From Bordetella genomosp. 2 (GTDB lineage: Bacteria; Pseudomonadota; Gammaproteobacteria; Burkholderiales; Burkholderiaceae_B), in NCBI RefSeq assembly GCF_002261345.1, contig NZ_NEVT01000009.1, positions 248,001 through 312,000 on the forward strand: a stretch of 64,000 nucleotides of DNA. The letters are read 5' to 3'. Both the position numbers and the translations under genes were made by a program. Below, piece after piece: positions 18,030 to 27,049 of the stretch. Below the pieces are notes generated by a model. The model was not told where the DNA came from, ran no database searches, and was given only the letters and a program-made list of their open reading frames with translations. Numbering within the stretch: the stretch's first letter is position 1; each line of letters begins with the position of its first letter.

Positions 18030-18890
18030 ATGACCTACTGTGTAGCCGCCCGCCTGGACGCGGGCCTGGTTTTCCTGTCCGACTCGCGCACCAACGCGGG
18101 CGTGGACCAGATCAGCGTTGCCCGCAAGCTGAACGTCTTCGAGCAACCCGGCGACCGCGTCATGGTGCTGCTGACCTCCGGCAACCTGGCGATCAGCCAG
18201 GCCGTGGTGAACCTGCTGGCCCAGCTCGACGGCGACAGCCCCGATTCCCTCTGGTCGGCGCCCGACATGTATGAAGCCGCCCGCCGCGTGGGCGAGGCCG
18301 TGCGCCGCGTGCACGAGCGCGACGCCGAGGCGCTCAGCGAGCACGGCGTGGATTTCAACATCAACCTGATCTTCGGCGGCCAGATCGGCGCCGAGCGCTG
18401 CCGCCTGTTCCAGATCTATTCGGCCGGCAACTTCATCGAGGCCAGCCCGGACGTCCCGTACGTGCAGATCGGCGAGGCCAAGTACGGCAAGCCCATCCTC
18501 GACCGCGTGCTGCGCTCCGACACGTCGCTGGACGAGGCCGCCAAGTGCGCGCTGATTTCCATGGACTCGACGCTGCGCTCGAATATCTCGGTCGGCCTGC
18601 CGCTGGACATGCTGGTGTACGAAGCCGGCGCGCTGCGCGTCACGCACTTCGCCCACATCGACGAAGACAACGAGTACTTCCGCATGATCCGCAAGACCTG
18701 GGGCGAACGCCTGCGCCAGGTCTTCGCCGAAATCGCCGACCCCAGCTGGACCGACGCTGGCGCGAGCGGCTCGCTGGCCGCCGCGGGCCGCCTGCACCAG
18801 CCGCACCGGCTCACCCCGGGCGGCGCCGACGCGACACCCGCGCCGCTGCAAGTGCTGGCGCAGGACCCGGGCAAGTCGCAAGCCAGCTGA
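18030..18890 (+). CDS. anbu: Anbu, proteasome-like peptidase subunit
   Basis: 286 residues. Anbu is a bacterial homologue of proteasome beta subunits. Removal of Met exposes Thr2 (MTYCVAARLD) as the N-terminal nucleophile without a propeptide; Asp18 in SDSRTNAG and Lys33 in VARKLN match the proteasome Asp17/Lys33 pair. Other family parts are SGNLAISQ and FGGQIGAERCRLF. Anbu assembles into open helical or ring-like particles rather than closed barrels, and its substrate is unknown. About 45 residues at the C-terminus, after the conserved domain, are Ala/Gly/Pro-rich and probably flexible. It is the last gene of the cluster, 80 bp after the transglutaminase. Confidence 0.95.
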   Translation: MTYCVAARLDAGLVFLSDSRTNAGVDQISVARKLNVFEQPGDRVMVLLTSGNLAISQAVVNLLAQLDGDSPDSLWSAPDMYEAARRVGEAVRRVHERDAEALSEHGVDFNINLIFGGQIGAERCRLFQIYSAGNFIEASPDVPYVQIGEAKYGKPILDRVLRSDTSLDEAAKCALISMDSTLRSNISVGLPLDMLVYEAGALRVTHFAHIDEDNEYFRMIRKTWGERLRQVFAEIADPSWTDAGASGSLAAAGRLHQPHRLTPGGADATPAPLQVLAQDPGKSQAS

Positions 18891-18950
18891 TCGTTCCGGT
18901 TCCAGTTGCCTGGCGCCCGCAGGGCTGATCCTTTCCGGTTCACGTTTTCA

Positions 18951-18981
18951 GGTGTCTGACGCCCGCAGGGTGTCAGACACC
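18951..18981. repeat. GGTGTCTGAC palindromic repeat hairpin, copy 2
   Basis: The stem (GGTGTCTGAC and GTCAGACACC) and the 11-nt loop length are the same as in the copy at 8845-8875, with a different loop sequence. It sits between the converging ends of anbu and metF, where it could stop transcription from both sides. Confidence 0.85.
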
Positions 18982-19008
18982 TGCGATGACACCAATGCGG
19001 GAGCGCGA

Positions 19009-19863
19009 TCAGGCGACGCCAGCCGACGCAAGATCGAGCTGGCGCCAGATGCCGAGGGTCGCCTCGGCGTGGTTCAGCGTATAGAAATGCAGGCCCGGCG
19101 CGCCGTTGTCGAGCAGGTTCTGGCACAGGTCGGCCATCACGTCCACGCCGAATGCGCGTATGGAAGCCTTGTCGTCGCCGAACTCGGCCAGCCGCAGGCG
19201 GATCCAGCGCGGGATCTCGGCGCCGCACATTTCCGAGAACCGGACCAGCTGCGAGTGGTTGGTGATCGGCATGATGCCGGGCACGATGGGAATGGACACG
19301 CCCTTGGCCTGGGCGCGGTCGACGAAGTCGAAATAGGCGTCGGCGTTGAAGAAGTACTGCGTGATGGCGGCGTCCGCGCCGGCGTCGACCTTGGCCACGA
19401 AGTGGGCCAGGTCGGCGGCCGGGCTGGCCGCCTGCGGGTGCATCTCGGGATAGGCCGCCACTTCGATGTGGAAGGCGTCGCCGGTTTCCTGGCGGATGAA
19501 AGCCACCAGGTCGGCCGCGTAGCGCAGCTCGCCGGCATCGCCGCCCATGCCCGAAGGCAGGTCGCCGCGCAACGCCACCAGGCGGCGCACGCCCTGCTCG
19601 CGATAAGCGGCCAGGATCTCGCGCAGGTTGTCGCGGGTGGCGCCGATGCACGACAAGTGCGGCGCGGCATCGCAGCCCAGGTTCTGCAGCATGCGCACCG
19701 TGTCGGCCGTGCCGGCGCGGGTCGAGCCGCCCGCCCCGAAAGTGACGCTGACATAACGCGGCTGGATGGCCAGCATCTGCTTGGCCGCGCGCACCAGCCG
19801 CTCTTGGGCGGCGATGTCGCGCGGGGGGAAGAACTCCAGGCTCAGGGCGGGGGTGGAAGTCAT
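19009..19863 (-). CDS. metF: 5,10-methylenetetrahydrofolate reductase
   Basis: 284 residues. A flavoprotein that makes 5-methyl-THF for methionine synthesis. SLEFFPPRD at the start carries the catalytic Glu, SVTFGAGGSTR and ALRGDLPSG form the FAD/folate site, and AITQYFFNADAYFDFVD is the family signature. The ATG at 19861-19863 overlaps the stop of the upstream holin-like gene by one base (TGATG), so the genes are coupled. It is the last gene of the ahcY operon and therefore falls under the SAH riboswitch. Confidence 0.96.
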   Translation of the reverse strand: MTSTPALSLEFFPPRDIAAQERLVRAAKQMLAIQPRYVSVTFGAGGSTRAGTADTVRMLQNLGCDAAPHLSCIGATRDNLREILAAYREQGVRRLVALRGDLPSGMGGDAGELRYAADLVAFIRQETGDAFHIEVAAYPEMHPQAASPAADLAHFVAKVDAGADAAITQYFFNADAYFDFVDRAQAKGVSIPIVPGIMPITNHSQLVRFSEMCGAEIPRWIRLRLAEFGDDKASIRAFGVDVMADLCQNLLDNGAPGLHFYTLNHAEATLGIWRQLDLASAGVA

Positions 19864-20198
19864 CAGGGAATCAGTCGGGAAAGCAGGCCGGAAATGATGC
19901 TGTACAAAATGGCGCCCGCCACCGCCCACCAGAACCCGTTGACCTGGAAGCCGCGCAGGATGGACCCGGCCAGCCAGAACAACAAGGCGTTGAGCACGAT
20001 GAGGAACAGGCCCAGGGTGACGATGGTGATGGGCAGCGTCAGCAACACCAGCACCGGCTTGACCAGCATGTTCAACAGGCCCAGCACCAGCGCGGCGACC
20101 AGCGCCGAGCCGAAGCTGGCGACGGTGATGCCGGGCAGCAGGTAGGCCACGGCCAGCAAGGCGACGGCATTCAAGAGCCAGACGAGTATCAAGGTCAT
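19863..20198 (-). CDS. Four-helix membrane protein, phage-holin-like family (DUF360)
   Basis: 111 residues with four transmembrane segments and hardly any soluble part (LVWLLNAVALLAVAYLL, SALVAALVLGLLNML, ITIVTLGLFLIVLNALLFWLAG, WWAVAGAILYSIISGLL). It belongs to the widespread mycobacterial-holin-superfamily type of membrane proteins, which are mostly chromosomal and unrelated to phage lysis. The ATG at 20198 follows GGAG. It lies between ahcY and metF in one operon and overlaps metF by one base. Why a holin-like protein belongs to the methyl cycle is unknown. Confidence 0.85.
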   Translation of the reverse strand: MTLILVWLLNAVALLAVAYLLPGITVASFGSALVAALVLGLLNMLVKPVLVLLTLPITIVTLGLFLIVLNALLFWLAGSILRGFQVNGFWWAVAGAILYSIISGLLSRLIP

Positions 20199-20274
20199 TG
20201 TGTTCTCCGGTAGGCGCCAGGACAGGCGGGACATGCCGCGCCGGGCGGGCGCGGCATGTCCCTATTGTGCTACA

Positions 20275-21693
<1,419 letters not shown>

Positions 21694-21795
21694 GTGTGTG
21701 CTCCGGTAAAGATTCAACGGCAATGTGCGCATTGCGGACGGCCGTGCGGAACACCTATGAGACCGGCGCCCGCCCTTGCCGCCGTCGTTGCGACA

Positions 21796-21914
21796 AAGGT
21801 GAGCGCCGTTGCTGGGCGCCACGACTGCGGCGCCCGGAAAGATTCCTGAGCCTGGCGGCCCCTGCGTACCGCCCGCATGGCGGGCAGCCGGAGGTCGTCG
21901 CAGCGCTCCTCAGG
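21796..21914 (-). ncRNA. S-adenosylhomocysteine (SAH) riboswitch of ahcY
   Basis: Read on the minus strand, the leader has the conserved blocks of the SAH riboswitch in order: CCTGAGGAGCGCTGCGAC, then GCCAGGCTCAGG, then CAACGGCGCTCACC. CCTGAG (21909-21914) pairs with CTCAGG (21845-21850) as the closing P1 stem. GCGCT in the first block can pair with the late AACGGCGCTCACC, giving the long-range contact of this class. Binding of SAH is known to turn on ahcY expression in related betaproteobacteria and pseudomonads. Confidence 0.93.
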
Positions 21915-21924
21915 ACTGGATCGA

Positions 21925-21952
21925 ATTGTACCGGCTGATGGGAGGCGTGCAA
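21925..21952 (-). promoter_or_regulatory. Sigma-70-type promoter of the ahcY operon
   Basis: On the minus strand TTGCAC (21947-21952), a 16 bp spacer and TACAAT (21925-21930) place the transcription start a few bases before the first riboswitch nucleotide at 21914. Confidence 0.7.
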
Positions 21953-22023
21953 ACCGGTTGACGTTGGTTTGCCGTGGCTGGATTGGTTGGTTGATAGATT
22001 GATTGATAGTGAGTTCTTGAGAC

Positions 22024-22153
22024 GCCCGTGCCTGCCGGCGAGACCGGATCGGCCACGTCGGTCGGCTCGGGCGCGCCACCAGGCGCCCTCGGCCCCCTGC
22101 GGGGGCTGCCCTCCCTCCAACTGGCCGCTCCGGTCTCGCCGGCAGGCACGGGC
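22024..22153 (+). repeat. Structured repeat element, copy 1: shared 76-nt core with private hairpin arms
   Basis: Perfect 25-nt inverted arms (22024-22048 and 22129-22153) flank a 76-nt core (22051-22126) that itself begins GGCCA and ends TGGCC and so extends the stem. The core is rich in short self-complementary blocks (GGCGCGCCACCAGGCGCC, CCCCCTGCGGGGG). The same core, inverted, occurs at 22410-22485 with only two base differences, but with unrelated arms. Confidence 0.85.
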
Positions 22154-22216
22154 TCGCAATGTCTCGTATCGGGGCAATACCGGTGCCGGACATCACATGT
22201 GGGAAGCCTCATATGC

Positions 22217-22280
22217 GGTGTCAGACACCCCCGTGCACAGTCGTGCTTAATGAGACGATGTCCCCGGGGTGTCTGACACC
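22217..22280. repeat. GGTGTCAGACACC palindrome pair
   Basis: GGTGTCAGACACCCC at 22217-22231 and its reverse complement at 22266-22280 form a 15 bp stem with a 34-nt loop. Each arm is itself close to a palindrome, of the same family as copies at 8845, 18951 and 50478-50664. Confidence 0.8.
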
Positions 22281-22380
22281 CACATCAACACACCAAGGTG
22301 GCACGACGATGCGCACGGCGCCCACACCAACGGGCCCCATCGCCAACGGTCCAGCGGACCACCGCATGCCGCTGTTGTGA

Positions 22381-22514
22381 GTCCAGGGCGGGGCTGGGGC
22401 GTGCGGGACGGCCAGTTGGAGCGAGGGCAGCCCCCGCAGGGGGCCGAGGGCGCCTGGTGGCGCGCCCGAGCCGAGCGACGTGGCCGGCCCGCACGCCCCA
22501 GCCCCGCCCTGGAC
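22381..22514 (-). repeat. Structured repeat element, copy 2 (inverted)
   Basis: Perfect 27-nt inverted arms (22381-22407 and 22488-22514) flank the inverted 76-nt core at 22410-22485. The arms (starting GTCCAGGGCGGGG) share no sequence with those of copy 1, although the core is 74/76 identical. The two copies could also pair with each other across about 280 nt. Confidence 0.85.
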
Positions 22515-22572
22515 GCCCTACTGCGATCCCTGGCCGCTATGGCCGCCGGCCTGCATGAAAAGAATCAAGCCA

Positions 22573-23631
22573 TTAAGGCGACGCCGTGGCCGCCGGCCCC
22601 GCCGCAATCGGCCAGTCCGCCGCGCCGGCCGGGGTCAGCGGCACCAGCGCTTCGAGCAGGTCCTGGGCGATCTTCTCCCAGGTGCGCTTGAGCGCGCCCT
22701 CGCGCACGCCGGCCCGGTCCAGTTCCAGCGCCTGGCGGCACGCCATGCCCAGGTCGTCGTTGACGAAACCGGTCGCGCCCGCCTCGATCACCGCCAGCGG
22801 CGCCTCGGTATGGAAGGCCGCCACCGGCGTGCCGCAAGCCATGGCTTCCAGCATCACCAGGCCGAACGTGTCGGTCAGGCTGGGAAAAACGAACACGTCG
22901 GCGGCCGAGTAATACGCGGGCAGCTTCTCGTCCGGCTGCATGCCGGTGAAATGCGCCTCGGGATACGCCTTGCGCAGGCGCGCCTCGTCCGGACCGGCGC
23001 CGACCACCACCTTGCTGCCCGGCAAATCCAGCGACAGGAACGCATCCAGGTTCTTCTCGCGCGCCACCCGCCCGACATTCAGGAAAATCGGCCGCGGCAA
23101 ATCGCCGAAGGCATCGCGCGGGCCCGGCCGGAAATGCGCCGCGTCCACGCCGCGCGACCAGACCTGCAGGTTTGCCAGGCCGCGCGCCGCGACGATGTCG
23201 CGCACCGTCGGCGTAGGCACCAGCACCCGCGCCGACGGCCGGTGGAACCAGCGCATGTAGCGCCACGGCAGCGACGCCGGGATCCCCATGCGGGCCTGCA
23301 GATAATCGGGAAACAGCGTGTGGAACGACGTGGTGAAGCGCCAGCCCCGGCGCAGCGCCATGCGGCGCGCCGCCACGCCAAGAGGGCCCTCGGTGGCGAT
23401 GTGCAGCGCGTCCGGCACCGTGTCGCCCAGGATGCGGCGCAACTGCCGGCCCGGCGTCAGGCACAGCCGCAGCTCGGGCTCGGAGGGCGCCGGAATGGTG
23501 CGCGAACCCTGCGGGCTGACCACGATCAGCTCATGGCCCCACTGGGTCAGCAGACGCTGCATGGTGGTCCAGGTGCGGACCACGCCATTGACTTGCGGCG
23601 GCCAGGCATCGGTGACGAGGACAATGCGCAT
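22573..23631 (-). CDS. Glycosyltransferase family 4 (GT-B fold), mannosyl- or glucosyltransferase-like
   Basis: 352 residues. N-terminal domain starts MRIVLVTDAWPPQVNGVVRTW with the typical glycine-rich acceptor loop; HIATEGPLG and FTTSFHTLFPDYL follow. The donor domain has NVGRVAREKNLDAFL, VGAGPDEARLRK, and the EX7E-type segment FPSLTDTFGLVMLEAMACGTPVAA. It most resembles GDP-mannose- or UDP-sugar-dependent transferases that glycosylate membrane lipids, so a glycolipid product at the inner membrane is likely, but the sugar is not readable. A start further upstream (23661) is less likely. It is not in an obvious operon. Confidence 0.88.
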   Translation of the reverse strand: MRIVLVTDAWPPQVNGVVRTWTTMQRLLTQWGHELIVVSPQGSRTIPAPSEPELRLCLTPGRQLRRILGDTVPDALHIATEGPLGVAARRMALRRGWRFTTSFHTLFPDYLQARMGIPASLPWRYMRWFHRPSARVLVPTPTVRDIVAARGLANLQVWSRGVDAAHFRPGPRDAFGDLPRPIFLNVGRVAREKNLDAFLSLDLPGSKVVVGAGPDEARLRKAYPEAHFTGMQPDEKLPAYYSAADVFVFPSLTDTFGLVMLEAMACGTPVAAFHTEAPLAVIEAGATGFVNDDLGMACRQALELDRAGVREGALKRTWEKIAQDLLEALVPLTPAGAADWPIAAGPAATASP

Positions 23632-23748
23632 CGGGCGACCCCCGGGCGGAAAAGTGGGCAATAGCGGGATTTAGCCTGCCCAATATGACACACCCACGAC
23701 AGAAATGTGACCTGCCAGAGACAGCCCGGCCGCGCCGCGGCGCCCCCG

Positions 23749-23988
23749 CTAGCCCTTGCGGCGCGGGTAGCCCTGGGCGCGGATGCGCTGCCACACGGCC
23801 TGCTTTTCCGCGTCGGTCATGAACACCCAGTTGGCCACCTCCATGGCCGTACGGCCGCAGCCGCGGCAGATATCGTCGAACAGGGTGGAACACACGGCCA
23901 CGCAGGGAGAATCGCTGGCGGCCAGGCTGCGCTGGGCCGCGGCATCGGGCGCGGCAACGGCGGCGTGATCGGGAGGGGTGTTGCTCAT
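23749..23988 (-). CDS. DUF1289 small cysteine-rich protein
   Basis: 79 residues. The conserved domain SPCVAVCSTLFDDICRGCGRTAMEVANWVFMTDAEKQAVWQRI holds four cysteines (CxxxC and CxxC), suggesting a metal or Fe-S site; family function is unknown. It lies 74 bp after the alpha/beta hydrolase gene on the same strand and could be the tail of that operon. Confidence 0.85.
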   Translation of the reverse strand: MSNTPPDHAAVAAPDAAAQRSLAASDSPCVAVCSTLFDDICRGCGRTAMEVANWVFMTDAEKQAVWQRIRAQGYPRRKG

Positions 23989-24062
23989 CTACGAAGCTTA
24001 GCACCCGCAGTGCGTTCCCTTTTAGATGCCCCTGCCGCCGGGTCGGGTCAACCGCAAGGCGT

Positions 24063-24947
24063 TCAGCGGAACAGCCGCGCCGCCTCCTCCAGCACCAGCT
24101 CGGGCACCTCCTCGGCCAGGTAATGCGCGCCTGGCAGGGCGCGGCCCGCGACATCGTCGGCAACCGCCCGCCACAGCCCCAGCACATCGAAATTGCGGCC
24201 CACCGCGCCACGCTCGCCCCAGAACACGCGCACCGGCATGCGCAGCCGTTCGCCGCTCTGCCGGCCGGCGCGGTCATGTTCCAGGTCCACCGTAGCCGAC
24301 GCGCGATAGTCTTCGCACACGCCCGTCGCCCAGCCCGGCAGCCCGGCGCAGCGCTCGTACTCGGCCAGGGCGCGCGGCGCGAACAGCGCCAGCCCGCCGG
24401 GCCGGCCACCCATCACCGAGCGCACATAGAAGGCCGGGTCGCGGCCGATCATGGTTTCCGGCAGGGGCGCCGGCTGGGTCAGCCAGAACCAATGGAAATA
24501 GGCCTGCGCGAAGGCGCGCGTGGTGCCTTCGTACATATCGAGAGTCGGCGCAATGTCCAGCAGCATCATGCGCCCCACCCGCCCGGCGTGGTCCAGCCCC
24601 AGGCGGTGCGCCACGCGGGCGCCGCGGTCATGCGCCAGCACGTCGAAATGCTCGAACCCCAGGGCCACCATCAGGTCGGCCATGTCGCGCGCCATCTCGC
24701 GCTTGGAATGCGCGGCGTGGCCGGCCGAGGCCGGCGGCTTGTCGCTGTCGCCATAGCCGCGCAAGTCGGCGGCGACGCAGGTGTGATGACGGGTCAGCTC
24801 GGGCCAGACCCGGTGCCAGATGACATGGGTCTGGGGATGCCCGTGCAGCAGCAGCAAGGGCGGCCCCTCCCCCTGCACGCGGGCGGCGATGCGGATGCCG
24901 TTGACGGAAAAACTGCGCAGCGGCAGGTCGAAGAGCGTGTCGGTCAC
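24063..24947 (-). CDS. Alpha/beta hydrolase, fluoroacetate/haloacetate dehalogenase-like
   Basis: 294 residues. LLLLHGHPQTHVIWHRV carries the oxyanion region, and the nucleophile elbow reads AHDRGARVAHRLGLDH, with Asp as the nucleophile exactly as in haloacetate dehalogenases. DLRGYGDSDKP and the late GAHYLAEEVPE (catalytic His) complete the family pattern. Asp-nucleophile members split C-halogen bonds or epoxides by an ester intermediate. The gene lies 33 bp after leuD, so it probably belongs to the bug-leuC-leuD unit; an acid formed or consumed there is the likely substrate, but that is inference. Confidence 0.85.
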   Translation of the reverse strand: MTDTLFDLPLRSFSVNGIRIAARVQGEGPPLLLLHGHPQTHVIWHRVWPELTRHHTCVAADLRGYGDSDKPPASAGHAAHSKREMARDMADLMVALGFEHFDVLAHDRGARVAHRLGLDHAGRVGRMMLLDIAPTLDMYEGTTRAFAQAYFHWFWLTQPAPLPETMIGRDPAFYVRSVMGGRPGGLALFAPRALAEYERCAGLPGWATGVCEDYRASATVDLEHDRAGRQSGERLRMPVRVFWGERGAVGRNFDVLGLWRAVADDVAGRALPGAHYLAEEVPELVLEEAARLFR

Positions 24948-24980
24948 GATGCGTTTCCTCGCATGATGCCGGCGGGCCGG

Positions 24981-25631
24981 TCAGCCCGCCGCGTCCAGCC
25001 GGGCGCGCACGCGGCGCGCGGTATCTTTCAGCCAGGGGTGGCGCGCCCAGTGGGCGGCCTCGTAGCGGGCCACCGCGTCCAGCTGCGCCAGCGTGGCGCC
25101 GACCATGTCCCGCCCATGGGCGAACATGTCGCGATGCCGGGCCGACAACTGGAACGACGCCGCCCAGCCATCCGCCGTCCGCACCCGGCCGGCCAGCACG
25201 TCGATCTCGACGCGCGGGCTGGCGGTATTGGACACCCGTTGCAACAGCGCGTCCACGTCCGGGGCCGGCAGGGCCACCAGCAACAGGCCGTTGTTCAAGG
25301 CGTTGAAGAAGAAGATCTCGCCGAAGCTCGGCGCGATGACCGCGCGGATGCCGAACTGCTGCAGCCCCCAGACCGCGTGCTCGCGGCTGGAACCGCAGCC
25401 GAAGTTGGGGCCGGCCACCAGTATCGACGCGCCCGCATAGGCCGGCTGGTTGAGCACGCACTCGGCGCGCGGCGCGCCCGCCGCGTCGAAGCGCAGGTCG
25501 TACAGCAAGCCGCGGTCCAGCCCGGCCTTGTCGACGATGCGCAGGAACTGCTTGGGCATGATCTGGTCGGTGTCCAGGTTGCTGAGCGGCAGCGGGGCGG
25601 CAATGCCCGCGATCAGGGAAGATGTCGTCAT
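24981..25631 (-). CDS. leuD: 3-isopropylmalate dehydratase small subunit (or paralogous hydro-lyase)
   Basis: 216 residues. Small (swivel) subunit of an aconitase-family hydro-lyase; forms a heterodimer with the LeuC-like protein. LSNLDTDQIMPKQFLR at the N-terminus, NFGCGSSREHAVWGLQQFGIRAVIAPSFGEIFFFNA and NGLL are the signature blocks. The start ATG overlaps the leuC stop by 4 bp (25628-25631). The context, with a tricarboxylate receptor and hydrolase instead of leuA or leuB, makes a catabolic role (for example on citraconate or methylmalate-type acids) as plausible as leucine synthesis. Confidence 0.9.
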   Translation of the reverse strand: MTTSSLIAGIAAPLPLSNLDTDQIMPKQFLRIVDKAGLDRGLLYDLRFDAAGAPRAECVLNQPAYAGASILVAGPNFGCGSSREHAVWGLQQFGIRAVIAPSFGEIFFFNALNNGLLLVALPAPDVDALLQRVSNTASPRVEIDVLAGRVRTADGWAASFQLSARHRDMFAHGRDMVGATLAQLDAVARYEAAHWARHPWLKDTARRVRARLDAAG

Positions 25632-27049
25632 GCTGCCTGCTCCAGGTCGCGCGCGTCGACGATGCGGCCGGCCAGCGCGGCGGCCGCCGCCATGGCGGGG
25701 CTCATCAGGTGCGTGCGGCCGCCGCGGCCCTGGCGGCCCTCGAAATTGCGGTTGGTGGTGGACGCGCAGCGTTCCCCCGGGCGCAGCACGTCGTCGTTCA
25801 TGGCCAGGCACATCGAGCAGCCGGGCTGGCGCCACTCGAAGCCAGCCTCGATCAACTGGGCGGCAATGCCCTCGGCCTCGGCCTGCGCCCGCACCGCGCC
25901 CGAACCCGGCACCACCATGGCGCGCACGCCGGGCGCGACCCGGCGGCCGCGCACCAGCCCCGCCACCTCCCGCAAGTCCTCGATGCGGCCATTGGTGCAG
26001 GAACCGATGAAGACGCGGTCGATCGGCACCCCGGCGATCGGCGTGCCCGGCGCCAGGCCGATGTAGTCGACGGCCTTGCGCAGCGCGATGCGCGCCAGCG
26101 CGTCCGGCTCCGCCTCCGGGTCGGGCACCGCGCCGGTCACCGGCAGCGCCTGGTCGGGGCTGGTGCCCCAGGTCACGAACGGCGCGATGGCGGCGGCGTC
26201 GAACGCGTGCTCTGCCTCGAAGCGCGCGTCGGCATCCGTATACAAGGTGCGCCAATGCGCGCGGGCCTGCGCCAGTTCGGCGGCGTCGAGGTGGCGGGCG
26301 CGCGCCTCGACATAAGCGCGGGTGGTGGCGTCGGGCGCGATCAGCGCGGCGCGCGCGCCCGCTTCCACGGTCATGTTGCACAAGGTCATGCGCGCCTCCG
26401 CCGACAGGCCGGCGATGGCCTCGCCGCAGTATTCCACCGCATAGCCCCGCGCGCCCTGCGCGCCCAGCCGATGCACCACATAGATCACCAGGTCCTTGGC
26501 CGACACGCCCGCGCCCAGGCGCCCGTCGACGCGGATCCGCAGGTTGCGCGCCACGCGGTACACCAGCGTCTGGGTGGCGAGAATGTGCTCCACTTCGGAC
26601 GTGCCGATTCCGAAGCCCAGCGCGCCCAGCGCCCCGTAGGTGGTGGTATGGCTGTCGCCGCACAGCACCACCATGCCCGGCAGGATCATGCCGTGCTCGG
26701 GCGCCACCACATGTTCGATACCCTGCAGCGGGTCGGTGGTGTCGAACAGGGCGATGTCCTGCTCGTCGCAGTTGCGCCTGAGGTTGCGCGCCTGCAGGGC
26801 GGCGTCCGGCTGCGCGATGACCCGCGCCGCGGCAGGCACCGGGTGCGTGGGAATGACATGGTCCACCACCGCCATCTGCTGGCCCGGCCGCAGCACCCCG
26901 CGCCCGCGCGCCGCCAGGCCGCTGAAGGCCTGCGGGCTGGTGTACTCGTTCATGATGTGCAGGTCGACGTACAGCAGCACGTGCTCGTCGTCGATGCGGG
27001 CCACCTCGTGGCTGGCGACCAGTTTGTCGTAAAGCGTCATGCCGGGCAT
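25628..27049 (-). CDS. leuC: 3-isopropylmalate dehydratase large subunit (or paralogous hydro-lyase)
   Basis: 473 residues. Aconitase-family large subunit with a 4Fe-4S cluster; the three ligands are Cys in FIGSCTNGR and the pair in GCSMC. VCGDSHTTTYGALGALGFGIGTSEVEH and the late NRNFEGRQGRGGRTHLMSPAMAAAAALAG are intact. GAGGA about 10 nt upstream supports the ATG at 27049, though a second ATG lies 9 bp downstream. It stands in an operon with a Bug receptor and an Asp-type hydrolase and is divergent from a LysR gene, unlike a biosynthetic leu operon. Confidence 0.92.
   Translation of the reverse strand: MPGMTLYDKLVASHEVARIDDEHVLLYVDLHIMNEYTSPQAFSGLAARGRGVLRPGQQMAVVDHVIPTHPVPAAARVIAQPDAALQARNLRRNCDEQDIALFDTTDPLQGIEHVVAPEHGMILPGMVVLCGDSHTTTYGALGALGFGIGTSEVEHILATQTLVYRVARNLRIRVDGRLGAGVSAKDLVIYVVHRLGAQGARGYAVEYCGEAIAGLSAEARMTLCNMTVEAGARAALIAPDATTRAYVEARARHLDAAELAQARAHWRTLYTDADARFEAEHAFDAAAIAPFVTWGTSPDQALPVTGAVPDPEAEPDALARIALRKAVDYIGLAPGTPIAGVPIDRVFIGSCTNGRIEDLREVAGLVRGRRVAPGVRAMVVPGSGAVRAQAEAEGIAAQLIEAGFEWRQPGCSMCLAMNDDVLRPGERCASTTNRNFEGRQGRGGRTHLMSPAMAAAAALAGRIVDARDLEQAA

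Larger units (their letters stand above)
21953..22572. other. 620 bp intergenic region with nested inverted repeats, no gene seen
   Basis: Between the ahcY promoter and the end of the glycosyltransferase gene I see no convincing coding sequence; small open frames here are by-products of the repeats. It holds a GATT-rich stretch (21981-22009), structured element copy 1 (22024-22153), a palindrome pair (22217-22280) and structured element copy 2 (22381-22514). Confidence 0.7.

Noticed and set aside
19863-20198. Prophage holin
   Set aside because: No endolysin, spanin or other phage genes are near. The gene is coupled to metF in a housekeeping operon.
21953-22572. Several small ORFs in the repeat-rich gap
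   Set aside because: They run through palindromes and inverted repeats in both strands, have no ribosome-binding sites and no protein-like composition.
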